Positions 31,193 through 42,920 are shown, counted from the first letter of the stretch. The stretch: 64,000 nucleotides of DNA from Bufo bufo (GCF_905171765.1 NC_053390.1:512661565-512725564), one strand, 5' to 3'. Numbers and translations: made by a program. The notes: generated from the sequence alone by a model not told the origin.

Positions 31193-32369
31193 GTCAGAAT
31201 AGTCAATTTGACATCACTCTCCAGCGTCTCACCACCTGCTTTGGTGTGGAGCAAATTACTGGAAAATGAGCTGTGGGAGGACGGAGGAGGGGTGAATATT
31301 TCTTTTAAAGCCCCCAGTAGAGCTTTGTTCATTCTACAGAGCCATAATGACTGTCCACTCAGAATATCTATTAATTAAAAGCTGCAAGTTCAAAATTCAA
31401 TGTATATTATTTGAGATTAAATTTCTTTTAACAAGTCTGTTCTTAGACACACTGATGTAACAATATACCTACCGAATTACTAAATGTATTAAAGGTTGTA
31501 CGTTTCTGGCACAAGAGTGAAATACTGGATAATAAGAAAGTGCTATTGATGCCAGGAAACATGGGGATGTACTCTATTATATTGTACTTTGTCTTTCGTT
31601 CTGTAGTAAATGTGGGTAATATAGGATTACATATCATTCTGCTTGTCCTCTTGTGATTTTGCATATACTTCATCTAAAACATTTATTAAAAACTAAAAAA
31701 GTTATGAAATGTAATAGCTCTCTACACAGCTCCCAGAAAAAAAAAAGAACTTTGTTTTGTTCAAAAGACGTTTTATTGAACATTAGGGATATATTAGTGT
31801 AGGATTGCTGAACCTCTTCAAGCTGTTGGGCATTTTATTCTTTAGTATTTTATTACATATTAGCCCCAAAGAGACTTAACCTATGTTCCTTTGGTTCTTC
31901 AACATAAAAGTTATAAAACGAGAATATTTTAGAGGAATATTATATCTCAGAAAGTAATAGCAGTTTTATTCATTTTACTTGGAAACAAACTTCTATCATA
32001 TAACTTATATAGATTTTTTTTATATGTTTTATGGTATATTTGATCAGCACAATGCATGTAGTTAATAAACTAGAAAAAAATATATAAGTTCTTCAAAAGT
32101 ATACAAACTACTAAAATATAGATGCTCCGTCTGCATTTTTTTTTACATCTTCTCATGAAAACTTGAAGCATCCATTAAAAAAGCATTTTCCTAAATTAAA
32201 TCTAATGACAAAATATGCAATTTCCAAATTTTTTGAATGTGGGAGGAGTACCCAGAGAAAACCCACAAAGAACATAAAAACTCCATGCAGATGTTGTCCC
32301 TGGTCAGATTTTAACCCAGGATACTGGCACTAAAAGGCACCACTGTACTAATTTTCCAAGCATGTAGTC
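31193..32369. other. Unassigned AT-rich stretch with a SINE-like relic
   Basis: No gene was recognised. At 32236-32365 GTGGGAGGAGTACCC, AACTCCATGCAGATG and AACCCAGGATA...CACCACTGTACTAA resemble a widespread vertebrate tRNA-related repeat, much decayed. The rest shows no repeats visible by eye. Confidence 0.4.
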
Positions 32370-33002
32370 CTACATTCTACTATAGGAAAAGAGAAATGTA
32401 GCAGCTCTCACCTGCCCTTCCTTTAGTTGTGAGCACGGATGGCCCGTGTCAGGTGCGGGCAGCAAATGCAGAAAGAAGTTGAGAAAAATCCAGCTCCACT
32501 TTAAAGGAATTGCGTTTATTCAGCTTGCGGTTAAAAACTCATCCAAGAAATACAAAATTTAGCAGTCTTGTCTTGTCTACATGTTTCGGGCTATCAGAGA
32601 CATTTCCAGCCCTTCTTCATGACACAGAAAGACATTAAAAGTGAGACCTTTTAAAGGGGAGGGTGCACCTGTGTTCACTAATTGTTTCCACAGGCCTGTA
32701 ACCGCCCCCAGGAAAAGGTGCCACACTTCTAGTTAACTCTTCTCATGAAAATTAAATGAAAGAAAAAACAAAAATATATAACCATATGTATGCATAGAAA
32801 AAATAAAAGTATAATCACTACGAAAAAAAACTGTCATACAAGGGTATACATATATAGGGGATACATGGGGTATGAGCCGGATATATAGCAATATTCTAGC
32901 AAACCATGGTGGAATATAATGGAAATCAGGTCACCAGAAATGTGTTGTAGCATTCTCAGGAAAGGAAGAAATTCACATGCCAAAATATTATTAGCATGAG
33001 AA

Positions 33003-34124
33003 TTATTGCTGCAAAATCAGATCTAGGCGTTTATTGAGCCCCTCAGGTTGGCGTGTATTCAGTGAAAAAATCCAAAAGGATTCCCTGTTTAATAATTTTC
33101 TTCTATGGTCTCCTCCACGTTTAGGCAGAAAAACTTTTTCTATGCCTTGTACTATCATATCTGATGTGTCCCCACCATGGCAGACAGCAAAATGCAGACT
33201 AGCTGCAGACACATTGCGACTGCCATGGTGGGGCACATCAGAGATGTGTTTGCGTATCCTGGATTTTATTGCATTGATAGTACAGCCCACGTATTGCAGT
33301 TTGCACTTTGTGCAGGTGATCAAGTATACAGCGTGGGTTGTATTGCAGTTAAGATACGCTTTTATTGGAAAGACTCTGTTGTTTGCAGTTGAGGAAAAGG
33401 TTTTGGATTTCATCATATGTGTGCAGCAGATGCATCTGTGGTGTCCACACCTATAACTCCCCTTGGTCCTAAGCCACACAGGTTGCGACTTTTTGTCTTC
33501 TTGGTATAGGCTAGGGCTGACATAGTTTGCAATTGTGGGCGCCCGTCTGGCTGCGCATTTAACCCCATCTGCAACTATGTCAGTCCATTCTCTGTCATAA
33601 GACAGGACAGGAAAATGTTTTTTTATAATATGACATATCTGTTGGTACTCTGTACTATATTGTGTTACAAACAGATTCCTTCTGTCCTTGTCCTTGATAA
33701 TGTTGTTTGTGTTTCTATTTTTGTTTTCACTATTAGTGCCTATATCCAGTAGTGGAACCTCCTTATGCACAGGATTTTGCTGTTTAGGATAAAGGAGGGA
33801 TCCCCTTTCAATGGTTGAGACCTGAGCTATAGTATCTTTTACATGTTTGATGCTATAGCCTCTTTTACCCAGTCTATGGCAAATATGTCCAGCTTCCTCC
33901 ATGAAGCTAATTTCCTCCGTGCAATTCCTTTTTGCACGGATGATTTCCCCCCTGGGTATATTGGCAGTTACATGTTTAGGATGACATGATGTCGCATGTA
34001 ATGTGGTATTACCTGCCATAGGTTTCCTATATGTGCAGGTGGATACCTGACTGGTGGCGGGGTCCCCCCTCAGGCGCAAATCCAAAAAGTTTTTCCTCAA
34101 CTGCAAACAACAGAGTCTTTCCAA
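33003..34124 (-). pseudogene. PLE protein, RT thumb to GIY-YIG endonuclease (C-terminal 373 residues)
   Basis: The visible frame starts at an internal ATG; the RT catalytic core is absent. Early residues (TCTYRKPMAGNTTLHATSCH, then IPRGEIIRAKRNC) match the RT tail and thumb of PLEs. The linker ends with a Cys/His cluster (CGHHRCICCTHM). The GIY-YIG nuclease follows: AVYLITCTKCKLQYVGCT with Ile/Tyr and the Arg of IKSRIRKHI, and the conserved Glu in NRESFWIFSLNT near the end, before QPEGLNKRLDL. In PLEs the RT copies the RNA and the nuclease nicks the target. The frame is open, but the protein is incomplete because of 5' truncation. Confidence 0.88.
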
Positions 34125-34486
34125 TGAAAGCGTATCTTAACTGCAATACAACCCACGCTGTATACTTGATCACCTGCACAAAGTGCAAACTGCAATACGT
34201 GGGCTGTACTATCAATGCAATAAAATCCAGGATACGCAAACACATCTCTGATGTGCCCCACCATGGCAGTCGCAATGTGTCTGCAGCTAGTCTGCATTTT
34301 GCTGTCTGCCATGGTGGGGACACATCAGATATGATAGTACAAGGCATAGAAAAAGTTTTTCTGCCTAAACGTGGAGGAGACCATAGAAGAAAATTATTAA
34401 ACAGGGAATCCTTTTGGATTTTTTCACTGAATACACGCCAACCTGAGGGGCTCAATAAACGCCTAGATCTGATTTTGCAGCAATAA
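34080..34486 (+). pseudogene. Inverted partial copy of the PLE GIY-YIG domain
   Basis: From about SSTANNRVFPMKAYLNC to the C-terminal LDLILQQ the frame repeats the minus-strand protein, with one visible change (I to M) in the first 20 residues. Upstream of 34080 the frame enters the complement of the unique region and has no PLE meaning. It is part of the inverted terminal copy rather than a separate gene. Confidence 0.8.
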
Positions 34487-35393
34487 TTCTCATGCTAATA
34501 ATATTTTGGCATGTGAATTTCTTCCTTTCCTGAGAATGCTACAACACATTTCTGGTGACCTGATTTCCATTACATTCCACCATGGTTTGCTAGAATATTG
34601 CTATATATCCGGCTCATACCCCATGTATCCCCTATATATGTATACCCTTGTATGACAGTTTTTTTTCGTAGTGATTATACTTTTATTTTTTCTATGCATA
34701 CATATGGTTATATATTTTTGTTTTTTCTTTCATTTAATTTTCATGAGAAGAGTTAACTAGAAGTGTGGCACCTTTTCCTGGGGGCGGTTACAGGCCTGTG
34801 GAAACAATTAGTGAACACAGGTGCACCCTCCCCTTTAAAAGGTCTCACTTTTAATGTCTTTCTGTGTCATGAAGAAGGGCTGGAAATGTCTCTGATAGCC
34901 CGAAACATGTAGACAAGACAAGACTGCTAAATTTTGTATTTCTTGGATGAGTTTTTAACCGCAAGCTGAATAAACGCAATTCCTTTAAAGTGGAGCTGGA
35001 TTTTTCTCAACTTCTTTCTACATTCTACTATACTCCATTTGCCAGGAAAACTAAAATGGGTGGTGTGAACCCTGAGAAGAGCCCAAGAGAATAATGTAAT
35101 CTTCCTTCCCCTCCTCCCTTCCACTTGATGTCTGTATTGTCTATGTCTTTCTTTACTCTGTTGTTATAGTGTTACTCAAATAGGTTTCGGCTTAGATCAC
35201 ACACACCCTAATAAATTAATGTAGCTATTCCCTCATGAGAGTTCCTTATACGTTGGGACGCCATTGATAATAGACTTTCTTTTTTCACTTATTTTTCATT
35301 TTTCTTTTTTTTCAATATCCATTTTTATCAAAGAAATGAGTACGACAAGATGCTGGATTCTCATGTAACCATTATTGGTTCTTCTCTGATTTA

Positions 35394-36204
35394 CCATATT
35401 TTTTGCCCTATAAGACTCACCGGCCCATAAGACGCACCTAGGTTTTAGAGTAAGACAATAAGAAAAAAAAAAAATTCATTACACCTCAGGTCAGACCACC
35501 AATCAGACCCCCAATGTTAATCAGACCTCAGCTGACAGCCCCAATTAGATGTTAATAAGACCCCAATAAGACCTCAGATCAGACTTCCATGCCTCATATC
35601 AGTCCTCCATGCCTCTTATCAGCCCCCAGCTATATGTAATCAGCCCCCAGCCATATGTAATCAGCCCCCAGCCATATGTAATCAGCCCCCAGCCATATAT
35701 ATGTAATCAGCCCCCAGTCATATATATATAATCAGCACCCAGTCATATATATATAATCAGCACCCAGTCATATATATAATCAGCCCCCAGTAATATATAT
35801 ATAATTAGCCCTCAGTCATTATTCAGCAGCCCCCAGACATTATTCAGCAGCCCCCAGTCATTATTCAGCAGCCCCCAGCCTCAGATCACAAAATAAATAA
35901 ACCACTTATCTCTCCTGCTCCTGGACGCCCCCACTACTCTCCTCCAGCGCTATCCTCTTCCTCCTGCTGTTAGCTGTGCAGTGAACTGGCGCGCACAGCG
36001 TGAGGTCACAGAGCGCCCTCACGCTGTGCGCAGCCACTGCACAGCCGACAGCCGAGGACCAGGAAGCGGTAAGTACAGAGCCTTCACCGCTTCCTGGTCC
36101 TCCGGTACTAATGAGCACTTCCATAATGAAAGCGCTCATTAGTATTTGCCCCAAAAGACGCAGTTTGGGGGGGAAAAGTGCATCTTATGGGGCGAAAAAT
36201 ACAG
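35394..36204. mobile_element. TA-flanked MITE (CCCTATAAGACGCAC family)
   Basis: Ends CCATATTTTTTGCCCTATAA and (read inward) CTGTATTTTTCGCCCCATAA are inverted repeats with TA on both sides (35392-35393, 36205-36206). It is probably a Tc1/mariner-class non-autonomous element. Interior: tandem CAGCCCCCAG(C/T)CATATAT units (35625-35880) and a short GC palindrome (35985-36020). Confidence 0.75.
35625..35880 (+). repeat. Short tandem repeat inside the MITE
   Basis: About 14 units of TAATCAGCCCCCAGCCATA with varying (TA) length, 19-26 bp, changing to CATTATTCAGCAGCCCCCAG near the end. Confidence 0.85.
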
Positions 36205-36373
36205 TACATTGCACATAATATGTGAAGTTATAGTATATGCTCATTTGTTGAATATGTTGTGCATATTGCTTTGTTCACTTTACCTTGTACATTACAATTG
36301 TGCATAAAGTTGAAACAGAATTGTTTTGTTGTATTTCAATAAAAGTACAATTATATAAAAAAAAATGGGTGGT

Positions 36374-37371
36374 TGTCACGGCTGAGGATGGGGGAAATCC
36401 TCAGCCGTGCGTGCCAGGTGATGTTATGGCTGCTCAGCCAGGAGAACAGGATAGGGAGCAGGTCACCTCCTAACAGCGTCCCTACCCTAACCCTAACTCC
36501 TAACTGCATGGGCCGACCTTAAAGGTAGGAGGACCCATGCGCAGGAACCTCGGATCCCTAACTCACCCTCCGTCCGGTCCCTGCGCTAGGAGTCAGGGTA
36601 AGACGACCTACTCCTCCTAGGCACGGAGGAGCAGGAGTCTCACTGGCCAAGCTGTTGGGAAAAGGGGAACAAATGCAAGCCTATGTATATGGCAGGTGCT
36701 GCACTAGTTCCAGCCACCTGCCACAGCCCTGCTGACTGGATCCGTGTGCAGGAAAGCTGAAGTCCACAAATAGCAAACAGAAGTCAGCACAAACTCATCC
36801 ACACACCGGAACCCAGATACATGGCAGCACTGAATAATACAGGAAAACATAAACCGAACATCACACAGACTTAGCTAAACTTAAACTTAAACTTATGACT
36901 ACAGTGGTGGCTCTCACAGGCGGATAGAAAAGACAGGAGGCTGCTCCAGCTAGCAAGACTGAAACAACCTACTGAGCTCTGCTAAAGAGAGGGTCTATAT
37001 AGGCCCAAGTGGCCACACCCAAGGGTTGGACACACCCAGTGACATCACACACACACACTGGGAAGGAAGTTAACCCTTCCAGTACCACAGAAGGGAAAGA
37101 CACATAAAGGGGAAGTGCACACAATACAAAATACATCATGCACACAACACACACACCTAACATAAAGAAAGTCAGGTGAGACCGCATGCCAGGGCAGCAA
37201 GCTGCCTAGCGACGCTCAGGCTGCTCTGCTGCAAAATACAACACTAGTTGCCCGCGGCAACCACAAGTGAGGCCACAAACAAGCGGCCCTCACCCGTGGT
37301 TGAACACCCATACAAAACCGCAGGCAACTGCATGCGGTAAAGAAGTCACGGTCATGGGCATGGCCGTGACA
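36374..37371 (+). mobile_element. Solo LTR, 998 bp
   Basis: It begins TGTCACGGCTGAGG and ends GGCATGGCCGTGACA, and the 5-bp GTGGT is repeated at 36369-36373 and 37372-37376. A hairpin (GAGGATGGGGGAAATCCTC) lies at its start. No internal genes are present, so it arose by recombination between two LTRs. It entered the right target duplication of the LINE. The family resembles the fragment at 22371. Confidence 0.88.
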
Positions 37372-37380
37372 GTGGTGTGA

Positions 37381-37524
37381 CATAAATCTCATTTTTGAAA
37401 GAATATTTCTTCTGCAGGTATAGTATGTCAAAAATTGTGAATTCATTCTAAAGACAACTCTTGTCCATACACTACATTTGGGCAAATAGACATCGCAGTA
37501 GGAAGTCCTATAAGTCTTATCCTC
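37381..37524. other. Short unassigned stretch
   Basis: No feature recognised; it ends where the hAT copy B coding remnant starts. Confidence 0.4.
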
Positions 37525-37797
37525 TCAGACAGTCTCAGTAGTGGACGGGGTGGAAGACAAATTGATGGAACTGGAGGCACTCTTAGCCATCCAATCTACT
37601 ACCGCCTCTACTTGTTCTGGCCTCACCATTCTTAGAGCGGTATTTGGGCCTACAAAATGACGCAGAACGTCCTGTCGCCTGGGTGCACCAGAAGAAGGTG
37701 TTACATTTGGGCCCATAGCTGGCACAGATCGACAACGTCCTCTCCCTGCAGCAGGAGCTCCACCAACACCAGCAGCACCACGGCCACTTCCCCTCAT
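37525..37797 (-). pseudogene. hAT transposase N-terminal fragment (copy B)
   Basis: From MRGSGRGAAGVGGAPAAGRG through GPNTALRMVRPEQVEAVVDW the sequence matches the N-terminus of the larger hAT gene at 42915 (GPNAALRMVRPEEVQAIVDW). It ends soon afterwards at TGA and no BED finger follows. The function of the region is unknown; it precedes the DNA-binding finger. It serves to link copies B and C as one family. Confidence 0.75.
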
Positions 37798-37974
37798 TCA
37801 GTGTTCCCTGACTCCAGCCCTCAGGGCCCACCTACCGATCGTGATTTCTGAATATTCCACATAATGAATACCTGTGGTAAGTCCTGATGCACTAACACTA
37901 ATTATATCACCTGCTCAATACTAAGGAAATCCTGAAAACATGACCGGCAGGTAGGTAAAATTGGCTGACAGACG

Positions 37975-38400
37975 AACAATTGTATTTCTGTGTTACGGAT
38001 GCAAAGGAGGTGTATTTAACACCAAAAGATGGGATTATGTCACCCACAGAATTAACAGACAGATTAAATATTGTATTTCCGTGTCACGGATGCAAAGGAG
38101 GGGTTTAGTACCACAGAAAATAGGTATGTCTCACCAACACAATTAACAGACTGATTAACTATTATATTTCCCTGTGATGGTGGCAGGAATAGGGTTTTGC
38201 ACCCAAAAAAAAAAACAGATTTCTGTCAGTGTCACAATTAACAGACTGAGCAACTATTGGATTTCCCTGTCACTGGTGCAAAGGAGTATGATTGACCGAA
38301 CAAAAATGCCTACAGATCACCATCAGACAAAACAGCACGATTAAGTATTATATTTCTGTGTCATTGATGCAAAGATGTTGTATTGCAACGATCACCAGAA
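37975..38400 (-). repeat. 92-bp tandem array in hAT copy B
   Basis: ATTGTATTTC(T/C)GTGT and related words recur at 37979, 38069, 38160, 38253 and 38345, each followed by GATGCAAAGGAG- or GGTGGCAGG-like bases and then CACAATTAACAGACTGA. There are five diverged units directly upstream of the transposase start. Confidence 0.8.
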
Positions 38401-38818
38401 CAGTTTATTAAAATAATTAAAGCCTAACACTCTTCCTGCATGAAGCAGCGTCCTGTCCCTACACTAGTTAGAGCAGAATGGCAGCACACCACGTGATCCG
38501 GCACTTATGCATGCAGGGTCACATGTTGCACCGGCCAATCAGAGACATGCCAACACTAGGCATGACTGTGATGGCTTCCAAGTGCCCACAGCTTAATAGC
38601 TTGTTGATTGGCTGCGCTGCAGCCCTTCAACAAGCTTTATTTAAACTACGAACAACAAACATGGACACAGCGCCAAAGTCGGTATTCGGGTTCAGTACAG
38701 TCCCGAACATGGCAGTCTGGGTTCGCTTATGACTAATCGCAAAGCAATTTTATTTTGTATAATTTGGCAAAGCAGCCATATTGAATTTTTAAGAACTTTG
38801 CTCATCCCTAGTCTCTAT

Positions 38819-38985
38819 TCAGGAGATCATATAATTTTCTAGTGGTTTTAATTCCAAATTAGGAATATTGTACTTAAATGTATGTACTTGTTAAGATATT
38901 TGACGTTCAAATAGTAGGGAAAATCTGCAAATAATTGTAAAACATATGTTGGGGAATATTGCATTTATGTGCTAGCTCTAAGAAG
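38819..38985. other. Short unassigned AT-rich stretch
   Basis: Between two hAT copies; nothing recognised. Confidence 0.4.
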
Positions 38986-39239
38986 TAGAGTTGAGCGGAC
39001 ACCTGGATGTTCGCGTTCGACGGGTTCGGCCGAACTTTGGAAAAAAGTTCGAGTTCGGGACCCGAACTTGACCCGAACTAGACCCCGAACCCGAACCCAA
39101 TTGTAGTCAATGGGGACCCGAACTTTTGAGCACTAAAATGGCTGTAAAAATGTCATGGAAATGGCATCAAAATGTGGTTAAGAGCATGGCAAGTGCTTTT
39201 CAAACAAATGTGGATAGGGAAATGACTGTAAATTAGATA

Positions 39240-39660
39240 AAATACGTAAAAATAAAAAATAATAATCTTGATCTAGGAGGACGAGGTCCATATGAAATAG
39301 GAGGTTGAGGAGGCGGTGGATGTGGCGGTGTAGGTGGAAGCGGCGGTGGAGGAGGAGGTAGCCTACACAGTTTTTTGGTTTTAAATTTTATTTTTAAAAT
39401 TAGGGTACACCCCAAAACATTGGGAAATATAACCTGTGATAACCCCCTCCAGTCATGCTAAACACACGTTCAGACAATACACTGGCTGCAGGGCAGGCCA
39501 GCACCTCCAAGGGGTAAAGGGCAAGCTCAGGCCATGTGCCCAATTTGGAGACCCAGAAGTTGCAGGGACTGACCCCTGTCAGTCAGTTCGTGTAGGCGTG
39601 TGCAAACTTACTGCCCCACCATGTCGCACGTCTCCGTGATGTTCACGATCCTATTTGATA
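39240..39660 (-). repeat. Second partial copy of the hAT 3' region
   Basis: GAGGAGGCGGTG, GGTGGAAGCGGC and GGTAGCCTACACAG repeat the 40650-40760 sequence. GCTAAACACACGTTCAGA, AATACACTGGCTGCAGGGCA and AGCACCTCCAA repeat 41000-41070. A 3' segment of the hAT gene is therefore present twice. The Pro-rich short frame here is a by-product of the GGT repeats. Confidence 0.75.
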
Positions 39661-39924
39661 TCTGCTCTATCAACTTTCGATGTTCTTTTCTGCGCCTACC
39701 ATGGTGATCACGGGTGGCGGGGAATCAGGGTTCCACGCCGGAGAGGGAGTGTGAGAAAGAGAGATCACATCCAAGGGAGAATACATTTTTTCAAATTTAA
39801 AATTATAGAGTTGAATTATGGGAGAAATTATTAAAGCATAAAAGTGTGACAACTTTTTAAAGTTTAGTCATTGAATGAAAGGATGTGGCACGCATTAATT
39901 ACTGAAAAATGTATTAAATTTTAT

Positions 39925-40610
39925 TCCCTGTTACCTATGCAGAGCAGGGGTTCATTCACGTCTAAAATTGTATAATGTCAACCCAAGAATGTAACAGAAA
40001 AAGTTGTGAAATTTATTAACCTGTCTACTTGGTAGAGCAGGGGTCTATGACAGAAAAAAATTGTTTATTGTCACCCGAAAGTGTGTGTGCTGTGAACTAG
40101 GTAGAGTTGATTATTTTACCAGAAAATGTAACTGACAAATTAAATTTTATTTTTTTACCTGTCTACTAGGTAGAGCAGTGGTATATCACACCCAAAAATT
40201 GGTGAATTTCACCCAAAAATGTAAATGACAATTTTTTTTTTTTTTTACCTGTCTACTAAGTATAGCAGTGGTACATCACACCCAAAAATTGGTAAATTTC
40301 ACCAGAAAATGTAACTGACAATTTTATTTTATTTTTTTACCGGTCTACTAGGTATAGCAGTGGTACTATACACCCAAAAATTAGTGAATTTCACCCGAAA
40401 ATGTAAATGACAATTTTTTTTTGTTTAACCTGTATACTAGGTATAGCAGTGCTACTATACACCCAAAGATTTGTGAATTTCACCAGAAAATGTAACTGAC
40501 AATTTATTTTTATTTTTTTACCGGTCTGCTAGGTATAGCAGTGGTACTATACACACAAAAATTGGTGAATTTTACCCGAAAATGTAAATGACAAAGTAGT
40601 GAAATGACAT
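39925..40610 (-). repeat. 90-bp tandem array 3' of the hAT gene
   Basis: Seven or so units contain CCTGTCTACTAGGTA(G/T)AGCAG and CACCCAAAAATTGGTGAATTT with a poly(T) spacer. Starts lie near 40020, 40090, 40158, 40249, 40340, 40429 and 40518. The last five are the most alike. Confidence 0.85.
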
Positions 40611-40922
40611 AAAATAAAATACGTACAAATAAAAATAAAAAAATTGATTTATGAGGTGGAGTTCCATATGGAGTAGGAGTTTGAGGAGGCGGTGTACGTA
40701 GCGGTGCAGGTGGAAGCGGCTGTGGAGGAAGGCGAGGTAGCCAACACAGGTTTTCGGTTTTAATTTAATTTTTTAAAATTAGGGTACACTCTAAAAGAGT
40801 GTGAAATAACCAAAATACAAGAATGAGCAATAGCGCTGCAGTATAACAATGGCTGGTTAGTGCCGGTATACATGTCTATTCTGCACAAGGTACGGACAAG
40901 TCCTGAGGGATCCATGCCTGGT

Positions 40923-42920
40923 TCATTTTAATGAACATGAGATTGTCCACATTGGCTGTTGACAGGCAGCTGCGCTTGTCTGTGATGACGCCCCCTGCCG
41001 TGCTAAACACACGTTCAGATAATACACTGGCTGCAGGGCAGGCCAGCACCTCCAAGACGTAAAGGGCAATCTCAGGCCTGTTCCGCCGAGCGACTCACCC
41101 GTGCGTGCTGCAGCTGAAACTCCACTATCGCCTGCTGCTGCTCGCACAGTCTGGCCAGCATGTGCAAGGTGGAGTTCCACCTTGTGGGCACGTCGCATAT
41201 GGGGTTTGTCCCCCAAACAGATAAGTTTTAAAACTGCCTGCTGTCGTTTACCCCTGGCTGTGCTGAAGTTGGTGGTGAAGCTGTTACGTTGCCCAGATGA
41301 GGAGCTGGTAGAGGATGAGGAAGCAGAGTAGGAGGTGGAAGCAACAGGAGGCAAACTGAAGCACCCTGCAATACTCGGTGGTGGAAGGACATGCGCCAAA
41401 CTGCTATCCGCCTCAGGCCCAGCCGTTACTGCATTTACCCAGTGTGCTGTTATGGAGATATAACGTCCCTGACCGTGCTTACTGGTCCACGTATCCGTAG
41501 TGAGGTGCACCTTGCCACAGATGGCGTTGCGCTGTGCACACCTGATTTTGTCCCCTACTTGGTTCTGCAGGGAAGGGATGGCTTGCCTGTAAAAGTAGTG
41601 GCGGCTGGGCACGACGTACTATGGGACAGCCACTGCCATAAGGCTTTTAAAATTATCCGTCTCCACCAGATGCGGGCATTCAGGGCTAGGGATCGCGGGT
41701 GGGTAGGGGGGTACTTCCTCTCCAGCGTTTGGGAGATGAAGAGCTGAACGCTTCCTTGGGACATTGTGGAGATGCTTGGTGACCCAAGTGTTGGTGTTGC
41801 TGGCAGATCCTCTGTTTGCGGGGTGGCAGGTGGCACTGTCACTCCAGAGGAGAATGTAGAGGCCGAGACTGCAGCAGAAGAGGAAGCAGAAGGAGCCAGA
41901 GACCTTTCTTTGTTTTTGAGGTGTCTACTCCATGGCAGCTCGTGCTTTGCACTTAATTGCCTGGTCATGCAGGTTGTGCTCAGGTTGAGAACGTTTATGC
42001 CTCGCTTCAGGCTCTGATTGCACAGCGTGCAAATCACTCGTGTCTTGTCGTCAGCACATTGTCTGAAGAACTGCCATGCCAGGGAACTCCTTGGAGCTTG
42101 CTTTGGTGTGCTCGGTCCCTTGCTCAGGTGGGCAGTAGTAGGAGTACTGTACTCTAGAGGACGGCCGCTCCGCTTTTGCACCCTGCTCCCTCTTCTGCTG
42201 TGCTGGTGGCTCTGTGCGACCACCGCCTCTTCCTCCAAACTACATAGGTCACTCGCATGACCTTGATTCCATGTGGGGTCGAGGACCTCATCGTCCTCCA
42301 CATCATCTTCCACCCAGTCTTCACCCCTGCCTTCCTTGTCGGTCTGCACACTTTTTAAAGCCCCAGCAGTTGGCACCTGTGTTTCATCATCCTCTGAGAC
42401 GTGCTGCGATGGTCCTCCCATGTACTCATCTTGAAAGATAAGTGGTCGGGCATCGGTGCACTCAATCTCTTCCACTTCTGAGGCAGGGCTAGGTGGATGG
42501 TCCTGGGAAACCCTGCTAACAGAGTCATCAAAAAGCAGAAGAGACTGCTGCATGACTTGGGGCTCAGACTGCTTGGCTGATTTGCAAGGGGGTGAGCTGA
42601 AAAACTGATGGACATCGGCTGCAGGTGCCAACTGTGGTCTTTCAGCAGGAGACTGCGTGGGAGACAATGTGCAGGAACTGGATTCACTGTCAGCAACCCA
42701 ATCTACTATCGCCTGTACTTCTTCAGGCCTCACCATTCGTAGAGCCGCATTAGGCCCGACTAAATACAGCTGCAGGTTCTTTCGCTTACTCGCACCTGAG
42801 GAAGGGGTTTAACTTGTGCGTGTAGCTGGCACAGATCGACCCCGTTCTCTCCCTGCAACAGGAGCTCCACCAGCAGCACCACGACCTGGACCACGTCCCT
42901 TATTTGACGGTCTCCTCATA
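40923..42920 (-). pseudogene. hAT transposase with BED zinc finger, degenerate (copy C)
   Basis: The gene starts near ATG 42915 (MRRPSNKGRG), but a frameshift with TAA at about 42810 breaks it. The frame resumes for 393 residues from 42736: an acidic linker, then a BED-type finger (about 42090-41945: WQFFRQCADD, VICTLCNQSLKRG, H) that binds hAT ends. After frame changes at about 41600 another frame shows VHLTTDTWTSKHGQGRYISITAHW, the hAT core segment around the first catalytic Asp. The rest of the DDE domain and the C-terminal dimerisation domain are not found. The frame ends soon after in debris. The copy is a non-functional, internally deleted ZBED-like transposase. Confidence 0.8.

Larger units (their letters stand above)
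32385..35017 (-). mobile_element. Penelope-like element with inverted arms
   Basis: A 15-bp duplication CTACATTCTACTATA flanks it (32370-32384, 35018-35032). The minus-strand copy (32385 to about 34080) has the C-terminal half of a PLE protein and its 3' region. An inverted second copy of the GIY-YIG part and 3' region (about 34080-35017) lies head to head. Arms 32470-33408 and 34080-35017 are nearly identical over about 940 bp. PLEs are known to insert with terminal copies in direct or inverted order, and one flanking duplication shows this was a single insertion. The left end has about 85 bp of extra 3' sequence absent from the right arm. Confidence 0.9.
35069..36361 (+). mobile_element. 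5'-truncated LINE 3' end with poly(A)
   Basis: The stretch ends TTTCAATAAAAGTAC...ATATAAAAAAAAA. The 16-bp AAAATGGGTGGTGTGA occurs at its left edge (35053-35068), and its first 12 bases recur directly after the A-run (36362-36373). The last four, GTGA, appear at 37377-37380 beyond a solo LTR. This is a target-primed insertion with a split duplication. A TA-flanked MITE (35394-36204) lies inside. No open ORF2 remains; an L1-like origin is inferred from duplication length and A-tail. Confidence 0.7.
37525..38810 (-). mobile_element. Partial hAT element (copy B)
   Basis: The right end reads CTTTGCTCATCCCTA, complement of TAGGGATGAGCAAAG, a hAT terminus like those of the other copies. From right to left: GC-rich promoter-like region with CACGTGATCC and GATTGGCTGCGCTGC (38485-38640, similar to 50455-50590), a 92-bp tandem array, then the start of the transposase gene. 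The rest of the gene and the left end are missing. Confidence 0.75.

Noticed and set aside
33034..33456. Open frame opposite the PLE gene
   Set aside because: Antisense of the GIY-YIG region; the same antisense frame appears in the inverted arm (34027-34455), so it only mirrors the PLE frame.
39233..39415. Proline-rich small protein on the minus strand
   Set aside because: Caused by a GGT/GGA repeat in the duplicated hAT 3' region.
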